A stretch of 64,000 nucleotides of DNA from Mixophyes australis (Eukaryota; Chordata; Amphibia; Anura; Limnodynastidae): the NCBI GenBank assembly GCA_036250195.1, contig JAVHZZ010000003.1, forward strand, positions 337,786,375-337,850,374, read 5' to 3'. A program made the position numbers and the translations under genes. Positions 13,055-24,690 of the stretch are shown one piece after another. How positions within the stretch are numbered: position 1 is the stretch's first letter; the number at the start of each line of letters is the position of its first letter. Below the pieces are notes generated by a model. The model did not search any database. It had not been told where the DNA came from and saw nothing but the letters and a program-made list of their open reading frames with translations.

Positions 13055-13892
13055 TTAGGGCCTAATTCAGTGTGGAACATAATCTTAAGCTTAACCTGCA
13101 TTTGAAAAAGTTGCACGTAAATGAAAGCGTAGAAGATGTGCCCAGGTCTGAATGAGTAGCAAATGTGTCTGTGTGACAACAGACACACCTCTCAGACACA
13201 TCAAATTTGCAATCATGTATTGTATATAAACCTTTTATTTTATATGTTACAAACATACTTGCTATTAAGCATCATTTAAACTTGAGTAACCTAGCTAATA
13301 CAGAAGGAACAACTTCTGACATATGTGAATAAAAATTATTATTTTTTGATGGGCAGGACTTTCTTACCTTGTGTTTTACACTTTGTTACTGATAATGGGG
13401 CTAGAGGTAAAAGAAAATCTATCTACTGGGTGTACAATCTGCACCTGGAAAAACCATTTGGTGCTGCAAGTGGAGGAATGTAATTAGAGATGGTCACTGA
13501 CCCCCGTGTTTTGGTTTTGGATTCGGTTTTGGATCTGGATTACCGTCGTGTTTTGGTTTTGGTTTTGGTTTTGCAAAACCGCCATTGCGTGTTTTGGTTT
13601 TGGTTTTGGTTTTGTTTGGTTTTGTTTTGCTATTTTGTTGGAAAATACATGTTTTTGTGCCTAAAATAACCCAATTTAGTGCTCCAACTGTTTTAGAGAT
13701 AAGTAATCTAATTGTTGAGGTAATAAATCATCCAAAAAAACTGTTTAATTCTTCGTTGGTAGGCCTTCATTTATTCTACACACAAAACAGATTGTCTTCC
13801 TCTCCATCTATGCATATTGGCAATGCAGCCATCGTCTTTGAATCTATATTACACCCTACACTTATAGTTAAATATGTAAAGAAATGGAAAAA

Positions 13893-14330
13893 GACAGTTT
13901 GCTTTCTGTCTCTATAGGCCCCCTCCACTTTTTTAAAAAAACAAAAAATTCAGCCATTATAGACTGTACAATATTAATTGACATGGAGAAAGCCAGTTTG
14001 GTTTCTGTCTCTCTAGGCCCCCCTCCACTTGTATAAAATACCAAAAAATCCAGCCGTTATAGACTGTACAATATTAATTGACATGGAGAAAGCCAGTTTG
14101 GTTTCTGTCTCTCTGGGCCCCCCTCCACTTGTATAAAATACTAATAAATTCAGCCGTTATATACTGTACAATATAAATTGAAATGGACAAAGGCAGTTTG
14201 GTATCTGTCTGCATCAGATCCTCTCTCCACTAGGAGTAAAATAGAAAACTATTCAGCCGTTATATAATCTAGAATATAAATAGAAATTGAGAAAGGCAAT
14301 TTGGTATCTGTCTGCATCATAATCATCAAC
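13893..14330. repeat. Degenerate 100-bp tandem array at 3' end of hAT A
   Basis: The block GCCAGTTTGGTTTCTGTCTC recurs at about 13893, 13992, 14092, 14192 and 14295, a period of about 100 bp. Copies diverge toward the transposase side. The transposase fragment reads into the last unit and terminates there, at 14253. Confidence 0.85.
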
Positions 14331-14912
14331 ATCATCATTAGCGCCCTCGTCGCCTACACAAATCTCCCCCTCATCCTCTTCTAATTCCAAAGTGGCATCC
14401 TCAATTTGGGTATCACCGGCTACACTCGGGCTATTAAGGCACACATCAGCAGAATGCTCACGATTAGACATCCCACTGTTGGATGGACTCTCCACAGGGA
14501 TTGTTGTCATTTGTGAATCAGAGCAAATAGTCTCCTGTAATGCCTCACTGTTATCTTGCAGCTCGGCTTTGACGCGTAACAGTAGTTGTGCACCAATTGT
14601 AGGCTGGGTAACTTTTTGGGATCTGCCACTAATAGCCAAAGGTGAAGGCCTCATTCTCTCTTTGCCACTGCGTGTGTAGAATGGCATGCTTGCAATTTTT
14701 TTTTTATCGTCACTTAACTTTTGCTCAGTTACACTTCTTTTTCGCTTCAATACAGTAAATTTTTTTTGGGTTTTTGTTTTTTGCACTAATTTGAAAACAC
14801 TCTGTTGTTTGACATCGCCTTGGCCAGATGACGTACTGGGAACACTAACATCAGGACTGGTGACAGAACCTGGTTGCTCATTCAGATCATATGTGGACTG
14901 CTTTGAATCCAT
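14253..14912 (-). pseudogene. hAT transposase N-terminal fragment (element A)
   Basis: A 219-codon open frame begins at an ATG (14910-14912) giving Met-Asp-Ser-Lys, like the Met-Asp-Ser-Gln start at 62419 and Met-Glu-Thr-Lys at 53663 in the related copies. Around residue 75 it carries MPFYTRSGKERMRPSP, a motif shared by all three transposase copies of the window. Further on, LLLRVKAEL and an acidic stretch (SVAGDTQIEDATLELEEDEG) match the 62-63 kb copy. The frame then leaves homology and runs into the subterminal array. The BED zinc finger, the DDE core and the C-terminal dimerisation region are missing, so no active transposase is made. A truncated DNA-free N-terminal peptide is possible but unproven. 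Confidence 0.85.
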
Positions 14913-14930
14913 TCTGAGCGCAAACCACTG

Positions 14931-15740
14931 GGGAGTGCTAAAAATTATTTAGTAGATACTGCTGACAGATATGACTTTTGACAGCCAGAAATATTAATGC
15001 ACAATTAGGGAGGACACCCCAAAAACACTGAGGAGTGCTAAAAATTATTTAGTAGATACTGCTGACAGATATGACTTTTGACAGCCAGAAATATTAATGC
15101 ACAATTAGGGAGGACACCCCAAAAACACTGAGGAGTGCTAAAAATTATTTAGTAGATACTGCTGACAGATATGACTTTTGACAGCCAGAAATATTAATGC
15201 ACAATTAGGGAGGACACCCCAAAAACACTGAGGAGTGCTAAAAATTATTTAGTAGATACTGCTGACAGATATGACTTTTGACAGCCAGAAATATTAATGC
15301 ACAATTAGGGAGGACACCCCAAAAACACTGAGGAGTACTAAAAATTATTTAGTAGATACTGCTGACAGATATGACTTTTGACAGCCAGAAATATTAATGC
15401 ACAATTAGGGAGGACACCCCAAAAACACTGAGGAGTGCTAAAAATTATTTAGTAGATACTGCTGACAGATATGACTTTTGACAGCCAGAAATATTAATGC
15501 ACAATTAGGGAGGACACCCCAAAAGCACTGAGGAGTGCTACAAATTATTTAGTAGATACTGCTGACAGATATGACTTTTGACAGCCAGAAATATTAATGC
15601 ACAATTAGGGAGGACACCCCAAAAGCACTGAGGTGTGCTACAAATTATTTAGTAGATACTGCTGACAGATATGACTTTTGACAGCCAGAAATATTAATGC
15701 ACAATTATGGGGGACACCCCAAAAGCGCTGGGGAGTGCCA
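14931..15740. repeat. Exact-period 100-bp tandem array, 8 copies, at 5' end of hAT A
   Basis: Units start GGAGTGCTAAAAATTATTTA at 14931, 15031, 15131, 15231, 15331, 15431, 15531 and 15631, and a broken ninth begins at 15731. Copies are almost identical, with single-base variants such as GGAGTACTA (15331) and GGTGTGCTA (15631). The array lies between the transposase start codon (18 bp away) and the element's right end, where a promoter would be. Confidence 0.97.
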
Positions 15741-16195
15741 AATATGAAGAAAAAATAATAAACCTCTATCCTCCTCTCTGCACTAGCGATTTTGGTTAGA
15801 GCAATTGCAAGAACAATATTGTATTCTCTGTCCCTGCTCTAATTAGCCTATGACTACACCCTGCTCTCTCCCTCTGTCAAATGGCGATGGATTGCTGTGG
15901 AGGCGTGTATTTATAAAGTTGAAGTATCGCGAGAACCGAGTCCCGAGATCCGACAACGTCACAATGACGTTCGGCCTCGATTTGGATTCGGAATGGGCGG
16001 GAGAGTACCGAGCTGCTCAGCTCGGTACTCGGATACCCAGAGTTCGGGTGGGTTCGGTTCTCGGAGAACCGGACCCGCCCATCTCTAAATGTAATATAGA
16101 CAAACTAACTAGCCAAACTTTAAAATGCAGTGTAAAAATAATCCGGCCAGTTGTGTGCAGTATGCAAGAGAATGCAGTATTTGCCCTACACACCT

Positions 16196-16513
16196 AATTT
16201 ATTAAGAGAAGTAAAGCAAAAAAAGGAGTAACTTTGCACCTTGGCAAAACCATGTTGCATTGCATTTAAAATGTGGGAACAGATTTATAGTTAGGGTAAA
16301 GCATGTCCTAGATCAATGTTACATTTCAGTGTAAAAATAAAGCTGTAAATAATAAGCAAAGTATTTGTGTGGTACATGAAAAAAACAGCCAGTATTTAAC
16401 TTATATGCAAAATAATAAACTAATTTGCATCCCTTGTATTGTAACTTGGTTTGTCCCGGAGAAAAGGTACTCCTTTTTATTTGTCTTACTTACTTACTTA
16501 CTGAATCAGGCCC
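16196..16513. mobile_element. MITE of the GCCTGATTCATTAAGGAAAG family
   Basis: Left side TTATTAAGAGAAGTAAAGCA, inner GCACCTTGGCAAAACCATG and CAGTATTTAACTTATATGCA boxes, right side ACTGAATCAGGCCCA. Same family as 61184-61494 and 58132-58345. Ends are eroded and no target duplication was identified. Confidence 0.7.
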
Positions 16514-17063
16514 ACTAAGTTTGCATTTGCACAACTTACAGCACAACATGGTTTGCTGGGATTTAAATTCTGCACCCAGATGAAGTTTGATCAAACTCAA
16601 AATCATATCCAATATATTAATATAATAAAATTTCAATCTGTTCTCACTGTCTGTACAGCACTCCAGAATATAATGTCGCTGTATATATAAAATCTATTAT
16701 TAATAATATTATTAATAATAATAATAATATGGTAACACCACTACTAATAATAATTAAACGTTTGCACCAGATTTTACTAAAGAAAGAAACTCAACTGTGC
16801 TAGCTGGATTGCAGCAAAGACAGCCACACACAGCCAGTTTCATGGGCAGACAAAGCTTTGCTAATCCATCTGTTATTAAAGAACAACTTCTGAAACCCTC
16901 AGCCAAACCAGTATTTGAACTGAGAACCATGGGTTCAACAATTGTTTCAAGCAGGACAATGAAACAACCAAACTGTTGTTATACTATTTTGTAAATGGCA
17001 ACATATCTGTTAACAACTAGTTGTAACTTAAAAGGTATATGGTTTTAATTCTAAATCTAAATC
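16514..17063. other. Intronic, nothing recognised
   Basis: Includes an ATT/AAT-rich simple patch at 16695-16730 (AATAATATTATTAATAATAA). No gene. Confidence 0.4.
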
Positions 17064-17595
17064 ATGTTACATACATCTAAAGAACATTTCCAGAATACGC
17101 ATATATATTACACAAGACACTGCAAAAACCTTAATTCATGCACTCTTCATCTTCCGCATCGACTATTGCAATTCCCTCCTTACTGGTTTTTCCAAAGTCA
17201 GACTTGAACCCCTACAATCTATTTTGCACGCAGTGGCTAGATTGATTTTCCTTGCAAACCGTTCTTCCCCTGCTGAGCCACTCTGCCAGTCTCTACATTG
17301 GTTGCCTGTTTTTCAACGAATCCAATATAAAATTCTTCTATTAACATACAAAGACATCAACAAAATTGCACCGACATACATCTCCTCACTTGTGTCAAAA
17401 TATCTCCCAACTCGACACCTCCGTTCTGCACAAGATCTGCGTCTCTCTTCCACTCTCATCCCTTACTCCCATTCCCGGTTACAAGACTTTTTTCGGGCTG
17501 CACCCACTTTGTGGAATTCCTTCCCTCGCACAGTAAGACTTTCCTCTAGTTTTCAAACCTTCAAGCGTTCTCTGAAAACCCACCTCTTCAGGTAA
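17064..17595 (+). pseudogene. L2 LINE reverse transcriptase, C-terminal fragment
   Basis: The frame is open from about 17064 to the stop at 17595, roughly 175 codons. It shows the L2/CR1 RT thumb and tail signature: IDYCNSLLTGF near its start, then LHWLPVFQRIQYKILLLTYK, APTYISSLVSKYLPTR, LRSAQDLRL, and finally APTLWNSFPRTVR with SSFQTFKRSLKTHLFR before the stop. In intact L2 this follows the palm domain and the catalytic YADD box, which are absent here. No true start codon belongs to the fragment. It is a dead-on-arrival copy inserted in the opposite orientation to PLCB1. Confidence 0.92.
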
Positions 17596-17942
17596 ACTTA
17601 TAATATTCCTCTACCATCATCTTAATCTCCCTAGGTTACCCGGTTACCACCCTCTACACAGCTGACACAAGACAACAACCCTCTGACCAACATTGCTGTG
17701 TGACTGATCACACTGCCCACTGAATACTTACCTTTGCATTCTAGCTGGTCCAATGCGCAATATGATGTAGCACGTGCCCTTGTGTTTCAAACTCCCATTG
17801 CCCTATAGATTGTAAGCTTGCAAGCAGGGTTCTCTTACCTCTCTGTCTGTATGTATTACCCAGTATTGATTTATTAATGTTTGTTCCCAATTGTAAAGCG
17901 CTACGGAATTTGCTGGCTCTATATAATGTTGATGATGATGAT
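17064..17942 (+). mobile_element. L2-clade LINE, 3' end with (GAT)n tail
   Basis: Contains the C-terminal part of the LINE reverse transcriptase frame (17064-17595), a 3' untranslated region with TTGTAAGCTTGCAAGCAGGG, and the tail TGTAAAGCGCTACGGAATTT followed by GATGATGATGATA. It is 5' truncated as usual for LINE copies. Similar tails occur alone at 59035-59095 and at the end of the SINE copies. Confidence 0.93.
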
Positions 17943-18336
17943 AAATTCTGCCCTTACAGCTAGATGTATCATTAATAAAAGTTTTGCACCAATCTGGATG
18001 CTAGATACAATTTTTAGACCTTGATACTTTATATATTTATAGCAGGTGTCAGTGTTGCTAATACTGTTTTTAGGCAGTGATGAGTTTGACTCTATAATAA
18101 GCAACAGCAATCTCAACTTTAACAGGTTACAAAAATACTACTAAATGTTGTTGTTACACTACTAATTAAAAGAACATCTATTTGTTTTAGATGAAGGTTA
18201 TCATCATAAAAGCATTAAAGCTGACAGTGATCCCAAAGTAAAAATAAAATAAAAACTCCCAGTAGACATAAATAAAGAAAAAGAACAAAATAAGAAAGAG
18301 GCTTGAAGAAAAAGAGCTTGATAAATAGGCATTTTC

Positions 18337-18366
18337 GCAGTCCCCATAGACACCTATGGGGACTGC
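18337..18366. repeat. 13-bp perfect hairpin in a MITE relic
   Basis: GCAGTCCCCATAG and its exact inverse CTATGGGGACTGC are separated by 4 bp. The surroundings (TTGATAAATAGGCATTTTCG) look like the centre of an eroded foldback element. Confidence 0.65.
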
Positions 18367-18974
18367 TCTTGGGATAGAAGAAGTTGGGATCACAGATCCT
18401 CTAATAATAAAGAGTCCTGTTATGTTAAAATAGCGATAATCCTCCAACACGGCAGTATTTGAAGCATTTTACCGGTATAAAAACCTCTTCGGAGGTTCAT
18501 AAATACACAAGGGCAGGATCCACTCATACCATATTTTGTGTAATTTAGGTATGCTATGTGTATGTCAAAATGTGGTGTGGCATTTCACAAAGTAAAGGGG
18601 AAGTGTGTCAATGAATATCCCCCAATAAAGATTCCCATTGTATATTTTCTTTGCATTTGGGATGTCCCCTCCAAATCCTGCAATTACCTTCATTTAACAT
18701 ACAGTATACATGCATTAGTTGTTAGGTTTACATTTTTGAAATAACTAAATAATTGGAGAATACGCTTTTTAATTATACCATATAATAACCTAATTACTTA
18801 TTAGCTAGTGAAATGATTTTCATTGTTTTTAATTTAAACGTAATATTAATAACCGTGCAAGCACATAAGAGCATTTCACTGTGTCCTAAACTCTATCAGT
18901 GAGAAGCACACCACGCTATCGCTTTATATAATTCAATGATCCAAGTGTTGCTGTTTTATGATGGTGTGTAATAC

Positions 18975-19150
18975 TAATGCTTACTTGCCTAATTTTTGGA
19001 GAAGGTCCAATGGTAAAGTTTGCGTGGTCTTGCATCCTCAAGACCCGCCCACTTTAGAAGATGGTAAAGCGCGATCGGGGAGGGTCGTCTACTCTGCCGG
19101 GAGGACTCTCCGAAATTTGGGAATCTCCTTGAGTAGGAGAGTATGTACTA
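18975..19150. mobile_element. Eroded GC-rich MITE of the CATACTTGCC family
   Basis: Shows a CTTACTTGCC-like left end, an inner ACCCGCCCAC box, then CTCTGCCGGGAGGACTCTCC and an AGTAGGAGAGTATG right end. No convincing target duplication. Confidence 0.5.
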
Positions 19151-19820
19151 GTGTATAAATTGCTTTAAACTTGAAGTAACACTGACAGTGCAGCTGTTAA
19201 AGTGACTACAAGCCTGATGTCGCAAAGCTATACAAGTCTCTATTGACTGTACTGTAAGCCATAATGTTTAGTGGGACCTAGTACCTAAAGACAATATAAC
19301 ATAGTTTTGAACAGGGCAGCACTGGCTATTATAGTGACTCTATATCAATGTCAATTGGGGTTTCTGAATCCTCAATTTGATTTAGTACTGCTAATCTATT
19401 AAACATGATGACAAATTTGTGTTGCTATGACTAGGGAATTTATCAGAATTAAAACTATTTGGGAAAAAGACATTGAACTTTGACATTACGGCCAGAACGC
19501 ATCTTCTTACATAGCTAAAAATAGTGTCAGAAATAAAACAGTTGAAAAACAGACCGAGCAGTTTTGCATGTTACAAAAATAGTTTAACTCATTCAAGGTT
19601 GTGAACTGAAATTCAGATTTTCTGTAGCCTGCTGTTCACAACACCTCCTACTGAAACCTGGCCAAGGGACCTCAGCTGCCCGGCGAACATATTCTCTGGC
19701 TTTAGCACTCTGACGCTTTGTTAGATAGGGAAAAGATCTATATGGAAAAACACCCAATTTCACTAGAGATAGGGTTTTTTCAGTTTAATAAATTGGTAAG
19801 TAAATGTGCAAACATTACCT

Positions 19821-20086
19821 CATAGTTGCCTACTCTCCCAGAATGTCCGGGAGACTTCCAAATGTTTAGGAGTTCTCCCGGACTCCTGGGAGAGCAGGGC
19901 AACCTCCCGCATACTGCCCAATTCGTTGGTGAAGTGGGTGGGGGCAGGGCTAATTGTGGCTTCTTGGCCCCGCTGTAATAGGCAGAATTTGGTTCAGTAA
20001 TGAACCAATTTGTGTGGCCACGCCCCCAAGACGCTGGATGGAGATCCCCCCTCCCGGAGGCGAGATCTCCAAGTTTGGTAAGTATG
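19821..20086. mobile_element. GC-rich hAT-type MITE, 266 bp, TSD CATTACCY
   Basis: Starts CATAGTTGCCTACTCTCCC and ends AGTTTGGTAAGTATG. Flanks CATTACCT (19813-19820) and CATTACCC (20087-20094) match at 7 of 8 positions. Inner GTCCGGGAG and GGCCACGCCCCC boxes match the other copies. Confidence 0.85.
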
Positions 20087-20109
20087 CATTACCCCTGTAC
20101 CATCTTTAA

Positions 20110-20709
20110 AGGTCTTATTAACTAGGGGTAAATCCAACTAGAAAGTGCAATTTTGCACCTTGGCGAAACCATGTTCTCTATTCAACGCAGGTAAAAGTAT
20201 TTGGTGGCTTCTTCTCTTTTTCCTTTACTTTGTCTCCTTATGTCTTAAAAATTCCTGATCAGTCACTGTGACTAATTTCATACTACCCCTGCACTGAGAG
20301 GTAACGTTACTGTGCTGGTCGTAGATACTATTTATTCCTTCTGTTTATACTTGGATACCCTCAATGTTGGTTGTACTTTGTTTCATGACCTTTAAAAAAA
20401 TAATATGTAAATAAAAATAAAAAAAATAAAAAAGTATTTGGTAGCTCATGTGATCTCCCAACACTTATAACAAATACATGTGTGCATTTGATGTCTGTTA
20501 CCCCCTGATACCCTAAGTGAATATGTACCTAATTATAGACCTCACTATACACATGTTAACTCAATCATTTAATCTACAGTTAATTTTGAATTTTAAATCA
20601 TTTCAACTAATAACTAAGATTGTTATCTGATATAATGAAGAAAGAAGCCAGATCCTCTTCTAAACGGCAGGCAACCCAGATGAAAATAGCAGTACACTTA
20701 AACCAAAGC
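20110..20709. other. Intronic, short MITE relic only
   Basis: A partial GCACCTTGGCGAAACCATG box at 20150-20170 belongs to the GCCTGATTCATTAAGG MITE family. Poly-A/AAT-rich at 20390-20435. No gene. Confidence 0.4.
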
Positions 20710-21866
20710 AATTAATCATCGCGCTCATACACATCATAAAGCTCACAGAATGAAAAGAAGACTTAATAAATAAATTACATGATTTCAAAGGCTGACGGAA
20801 GAGCAAACAGAATTAATATGAGAAAAGGGGAGATTCAGAAAGTAAAGAAAATGAATTAACTGTCACATTTGATATACTGAACAAAAAACACAGATTATAC
20901 AAGTCATTTTTGCTGCATCTAGAGTTGAACTCTGTGACTGATACCTAAGAAAAGGGGTAGTTTTTATGTAAATCAGCAAATGTTCATCAAGCTCAATGCC
21001 TGGTGTAACATTTATACTGAAAGGAATTCAGTCTGTGTACAGTGATAATAAGATAAAAATATGGTGCTGAGTGAGGATCCAAACCGGTGTCTGCCTCGGC
21101 TGGTACAAGTATAGACGTCTGTAAGGCTACACTACAGAGGTCTTACACACCATAAACAGGTGCTGGTAAAGGGCTGATAAAAGTAAATTGCACATTTATT
21201 ATATGGTAGAGGTTAGAGGAGAGGAAATTTCACAACCAGCAAAGGAAGGGGTTCTTTACAGTAAGGGCAGTCAAGATATGGAATTCATTGCCAGGGAAGG
21301 TTGTGATGGCAGATTCAATAGATATGTTTAAGAAAGGGTTAGACAAATGTTTTGCGGAAAAGTGTATCCAGGGGTACGACCGTTAATTAAAATGAAGGAT
21401 AGTAGTGGATATAGGGTAAAAATAGGACTGCAATATTGGGTCTGGGGGGGATTTTCACAATTGAAACAGATGGGCGGTTGCCTACTCTGGATCAATTTTC
21501 AAATATAAGTGAGGGATCGCAGGAGATCCAAAATAGGTTGAACTTGATGGACTGGAGTCTTTTTTCAACCTCATCAACATTTTTACTATGTTAAAGGAAA
21601 TACAGCAAAATGAGCAACTTCTATTTTAGGCTTATTGGTCCTAAGAAAATGTTGTAGGGGCACCAGGAAACAATGGTGGTCTTCTTCCAAACAGCGTCCC
21701 ATATAAGTCATTGATAGAGTTGAAGTAGTACCCTTTCTATACCGTACTTCAAAAAATGCAAAGCCAGAACAAATTAAGCCCCAGCCTGATGCGTCAAAAC
21801 CGTGTTCTGACTCAACTAGCCACACCCCCATGATATGAAGCCACACCTACTTTGCATTTCTGTCCA
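20710..21866. repeat. Unclassified long repeat, copy 2
   Basis: Homologous to 11902-12893. It is interrupted by a LINE 3' end (21207-21594) that is absent from copy 1: the flanking sequence (TTATTATATGG on the left, AAGGAAATACAGCAAAATGA on the right) is continuous in copy 1 at about 12435-12465. Copy 2 in turn lacks the MITE seen in copy 1. Confidence 0.75.
21207..21594 (+). mobile_element. CR1-like LINE 3' end
   Basis: A frame without start, 21210-21386, encodes GFFTVRAVKIWNSLPGKVV then MADSIDMFKKGLDKCF and stops, matching the C-terminal tail of CR1/L2-type reverse transcriptases (WNSLP... SLxxFKxxLD). The 3' untranslated part ends TTTTTTCAACCTCATCAACA and TACTATGTTA. The borders are supported by the uninterrupted paired repeat at 12.4 kb. 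The specific clade is not settled. Confidence 0.82.
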
Positions 21867-22427
21867 AGAATTGGGGTAGTGCTGACAAAATTGGTACTAT
21901 TTAGAAGTGTGCTCTATTCTTGGTGTATGAGGCTACCTACCCTGAGATTCGGAGGTGTATATCTTTCCGACATTGTAAATGCCGGCACTTAACCTGTCGA
22001 CACGAAAATGTCTGCAGGCTAAATACTGACGCTTGCATTGTGTGACAAGTGGACAATGTCGTCAATGTGATCGGTTGGAAACTTCTTTCCAGCCAATAAC
22101 AAATAATCTAATGATATTCCTGTCCCCTGCCCAGAAGTTAAATTCCCCGTTGAGCTGTTGTTCAGGGTATTCCAATGTTGTTGGTTCTAGACAGTCAATG
22201 AAAAGTGGCTGATGGTGCCAGAGGTTCAATCTTCACTATCTGGTAGCAAACCCATTCAGGGTTTAGTGGTAGCTGTTCAAGGAATAGTAAGGTATTATCT
22301 GATTATCCAGCATTTAGTAGTTTTTTAATCTATACAGTAATATGCCCTGGACACATTTTCTTCTGTTCTACACTACATGATATACACACAACATCAATGT
22401 AAACCTTTCTATAACATTTGTTTCATA
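21867..22427. other. Intronic, nothing recognised
   Basis: No gene, RNA or repeat signature recognised. Confidence 0.4.
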
Positions 22428-22471
22428 TTTCATTATGCCTATTTCACTCATAGGAAATAGGCATAATGAAA
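22428..22471. repeat. 18-bp perfect stem-loop
   Basis: TTTCATTATGCCTATTTC and its exact inverse are separated by an 8-base loop (ACTCATAG). No further terminal repeats or target duplication are evident around it. Confidence 0.85.
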
Positions 22472-22839
22472 GCCAAGGGTTCAGAATTCCAGAAGCACAT
22501 AGAGAAAAGATTTCAAACAATGTAAATTACATTCTCCAAGGCAACAGAGTAACAGTATGGATATACTGTAATGTATGTGTGTGATGAAGACTGCTATAAT
22601 TAGACAAACTGTATTTTCCAGGGACATAGAAATAAATCAGTATAAAAACAATTAAAAGTCAGAAAGGTATATAGAACTTGAGATACTGCTACAAGTATCA
22701 ATTGGTAACCTAGGCATGCAATTAGATATATGCTGCATTTTACAAGCATTTCTTAAGAACTACAGTATATCAGCCGGTGCTAATACACTGTAAAGACATA
22801 TATATGTAAACAAGTTAACCCGTGCATGATACTCATGCA

Positions 22840-23420
22840 TTCTAGTCAAATCAAGCTACTTAAGGTGTTAAAAAGGTTCTTGTCATGCATTTGGGCCATA
22901 GCCCAGACCTCCTCAGCGTTACTTCCCGACGTAAGCGCCCTTTTTTAACGTGGTTTTGTCCACATGTCACCACCTCATCATTCTTCTCCATCACCTCATC
23001 CTTCATTTTCATCGCCATATCTATCCAGATGTCTATCCAGACACAGGGATCTCTCTCAGTGGTCCTGAGTATCACACTCCTCTCACTCTGTCACCCCCGG
23101 CAACCACCAACCACTCCCCACTGTCACCCCCGGCAACCACCAACCACTCCCAACTGTCACTTCTCCTTCAAGAAATATATATATATTTTTTTTAAATCTT
23201 TATAAACACTTTTAACAATTAACAAATTAAATTAATAAATTAAAAACATCTTAGTATACCAAATTTCAGCCCTTTCTGAATTTTTTTTTCCACACACACT
23301 AAGAATTTAGTAGGTCAGTGTATAACTCCGCCCAGCAGGTGGCGCTGCAGCTTGGTTTTATTTTTTCCACACACACAGACAGACTAACACACGCCACTAG
23401 ACATTTATATTATAGATAAT
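22840..23420. repeat. Probable old dispersed repeat with 33-bp duplicated unit
   Basis: Begins near TTAACCCGTGCATGATACTC and ends near ACACGCCACTAGACATTTAT. Inside, the unit TCACCCCCGGCAACCACCAA is repeated twice at 23091 and 23124. The GCCCAGCAGGTGGCGCTGCAG box at 23330-23350 is often seen in vertebrate dispersed repeats. The class is not identified. Confidence 0.4.
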
Positions 23421-24690
23421 TTAAAGGCAAAAAGTGAAACAGCCATTAGTTACATGAGCATGTGGATATAACAAATAAATACATATATATTAATGTACAG
23501 TCCTCAGGCCTGGATAAATACCATTCACCATGTCTTGATCAGAGCTAACTCTCACCAAATCATCGTTATGGTCCACCCTCTTCACACAACACATCTCAAC
23601 TGTCCCTATTTAGGCAGGACAGTCCCAATTTTTGGGGATTTTCCCACCGTCACGCGGATCAGGACATTTGTCCCGAATGTGGAACAGTTGGGAGCTATAC
23701 CCCAGCGACGGACCCCCATTCAACTCAGCAAGTACCTCTTACTATTTTATCCCTTTCAATTACATAAACCTTTCAGTTTGTCTCCTAAAATACCTCTCAG
23801 TTTAACCATATTTATCACTTAAATAAATCACGAAAGTGACTGTTTTTATTACATGTGTTACTATTGTGTGTGAAGCTGTTTAATACATTGCTTGTGATTA
23901 AAACAAAAACAAATTCTAGTGTAGAATTTTCACTTTTTATATCAATAAAACCTTTTAAATAAACACATACCAAAATACACAAGATCAGGCTTATTATAAC
24001 AGCATGTGCTGTATAACTTCTTCCAGTTTGCATCAGCCCATCCACCAGGGCAGCCAACATCAATCAGTTCAAAAACCTGCCTCAATCCATGCTCTCCATG
24101 CGTTTCACCATAGATCCTATGAAACGCGTTGAGGGGGTGGTTTGGCACCCAGCTCCCAAGCCTTATGTCCAGGCCTTATGTAATTGATGCTTGCTCTTAC
24201 CATCAGTTATTATCATTATTAATTCCATCACATCAGCGTATAATAGAAACTCTTAAGTATTTTAATTGATTATGTAGTATAATGCAGTCCATAGGAACCA
24301 CCAATACCCCTATAATAAATATTAAACAATAATATACTTAAGTTAAATAATGAATATACTAATTCATGACATTACGTATCACCGATTATACATTTATTGT
24401 GCATATTGTGCTCAGATGATTCTTATATCTAGGTGTTTTATCTTTACTGACTGCTTAGAATAAGAAAACCAATAGACTATATATAGAAGACTTTACAAAG
24501 AATAAAACACTTCTATTCACAGCAGCCATGTCTTTTATGTGCTTCCTTCCAGTGTTCCTCAACTATTCAAAGTGCACTATGTTCTTTAAATAACAAGCTC
24601 TATTGTAAAAAACAAAATGCAGTTTTACACATCAGTGACAGACTGTAACCATATTTCAGTCAGATAAAATGTTAAATGACTGAATATATA
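23421..24690. other. Intronic, MITE-like relics only
   Basis: A CAACTGTCCCTATT...GGAACAGTTGGGAG foldback relic lies at 23597-23695 and a short GAAACGCGTTGAGG repeat relic near 24120-24135. No gene was recognised. Confidence 0.4.

Larger units (their letters stand above)
13485..16087 (-). mobile_element. hAT element A, 2.6 kb, defective, TSD AATGTAAT
   Basis: Starts TAGAGATGGTCACTGACC and ends GACCCGCCCATCTCTA. Flanked by AATGTAAT at 13477-13484 and 16088-16095. The left end carries a (GGTTTT)n tract at 13509-13640. Inside are a 100-bp array (13893-14330), the N-terminal part of a transposase frame on the minus strand (14253-14912), and a second 100-bp array (14931-15740) directly upstream of the start codon. 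The BED finger and catalytic core are absent, so this is an internal-deletion derivative. It sits in intron 1's downstream neighbour, intron 2, in the same orientation as the host gene. Confidence 0.92.

Noticed and set aside
14950..15740. CRISPR-like array
   Set aside because: The 100-bp units are contiguous identical repeats with no variable spacers, in a eukaryotic transposon.
22840..23420. Possible Helitron
   Set aside because: The end resembles CTAG-type sequence, but no 5' TC end, terminal hairpin or RepHel coding could be shown.
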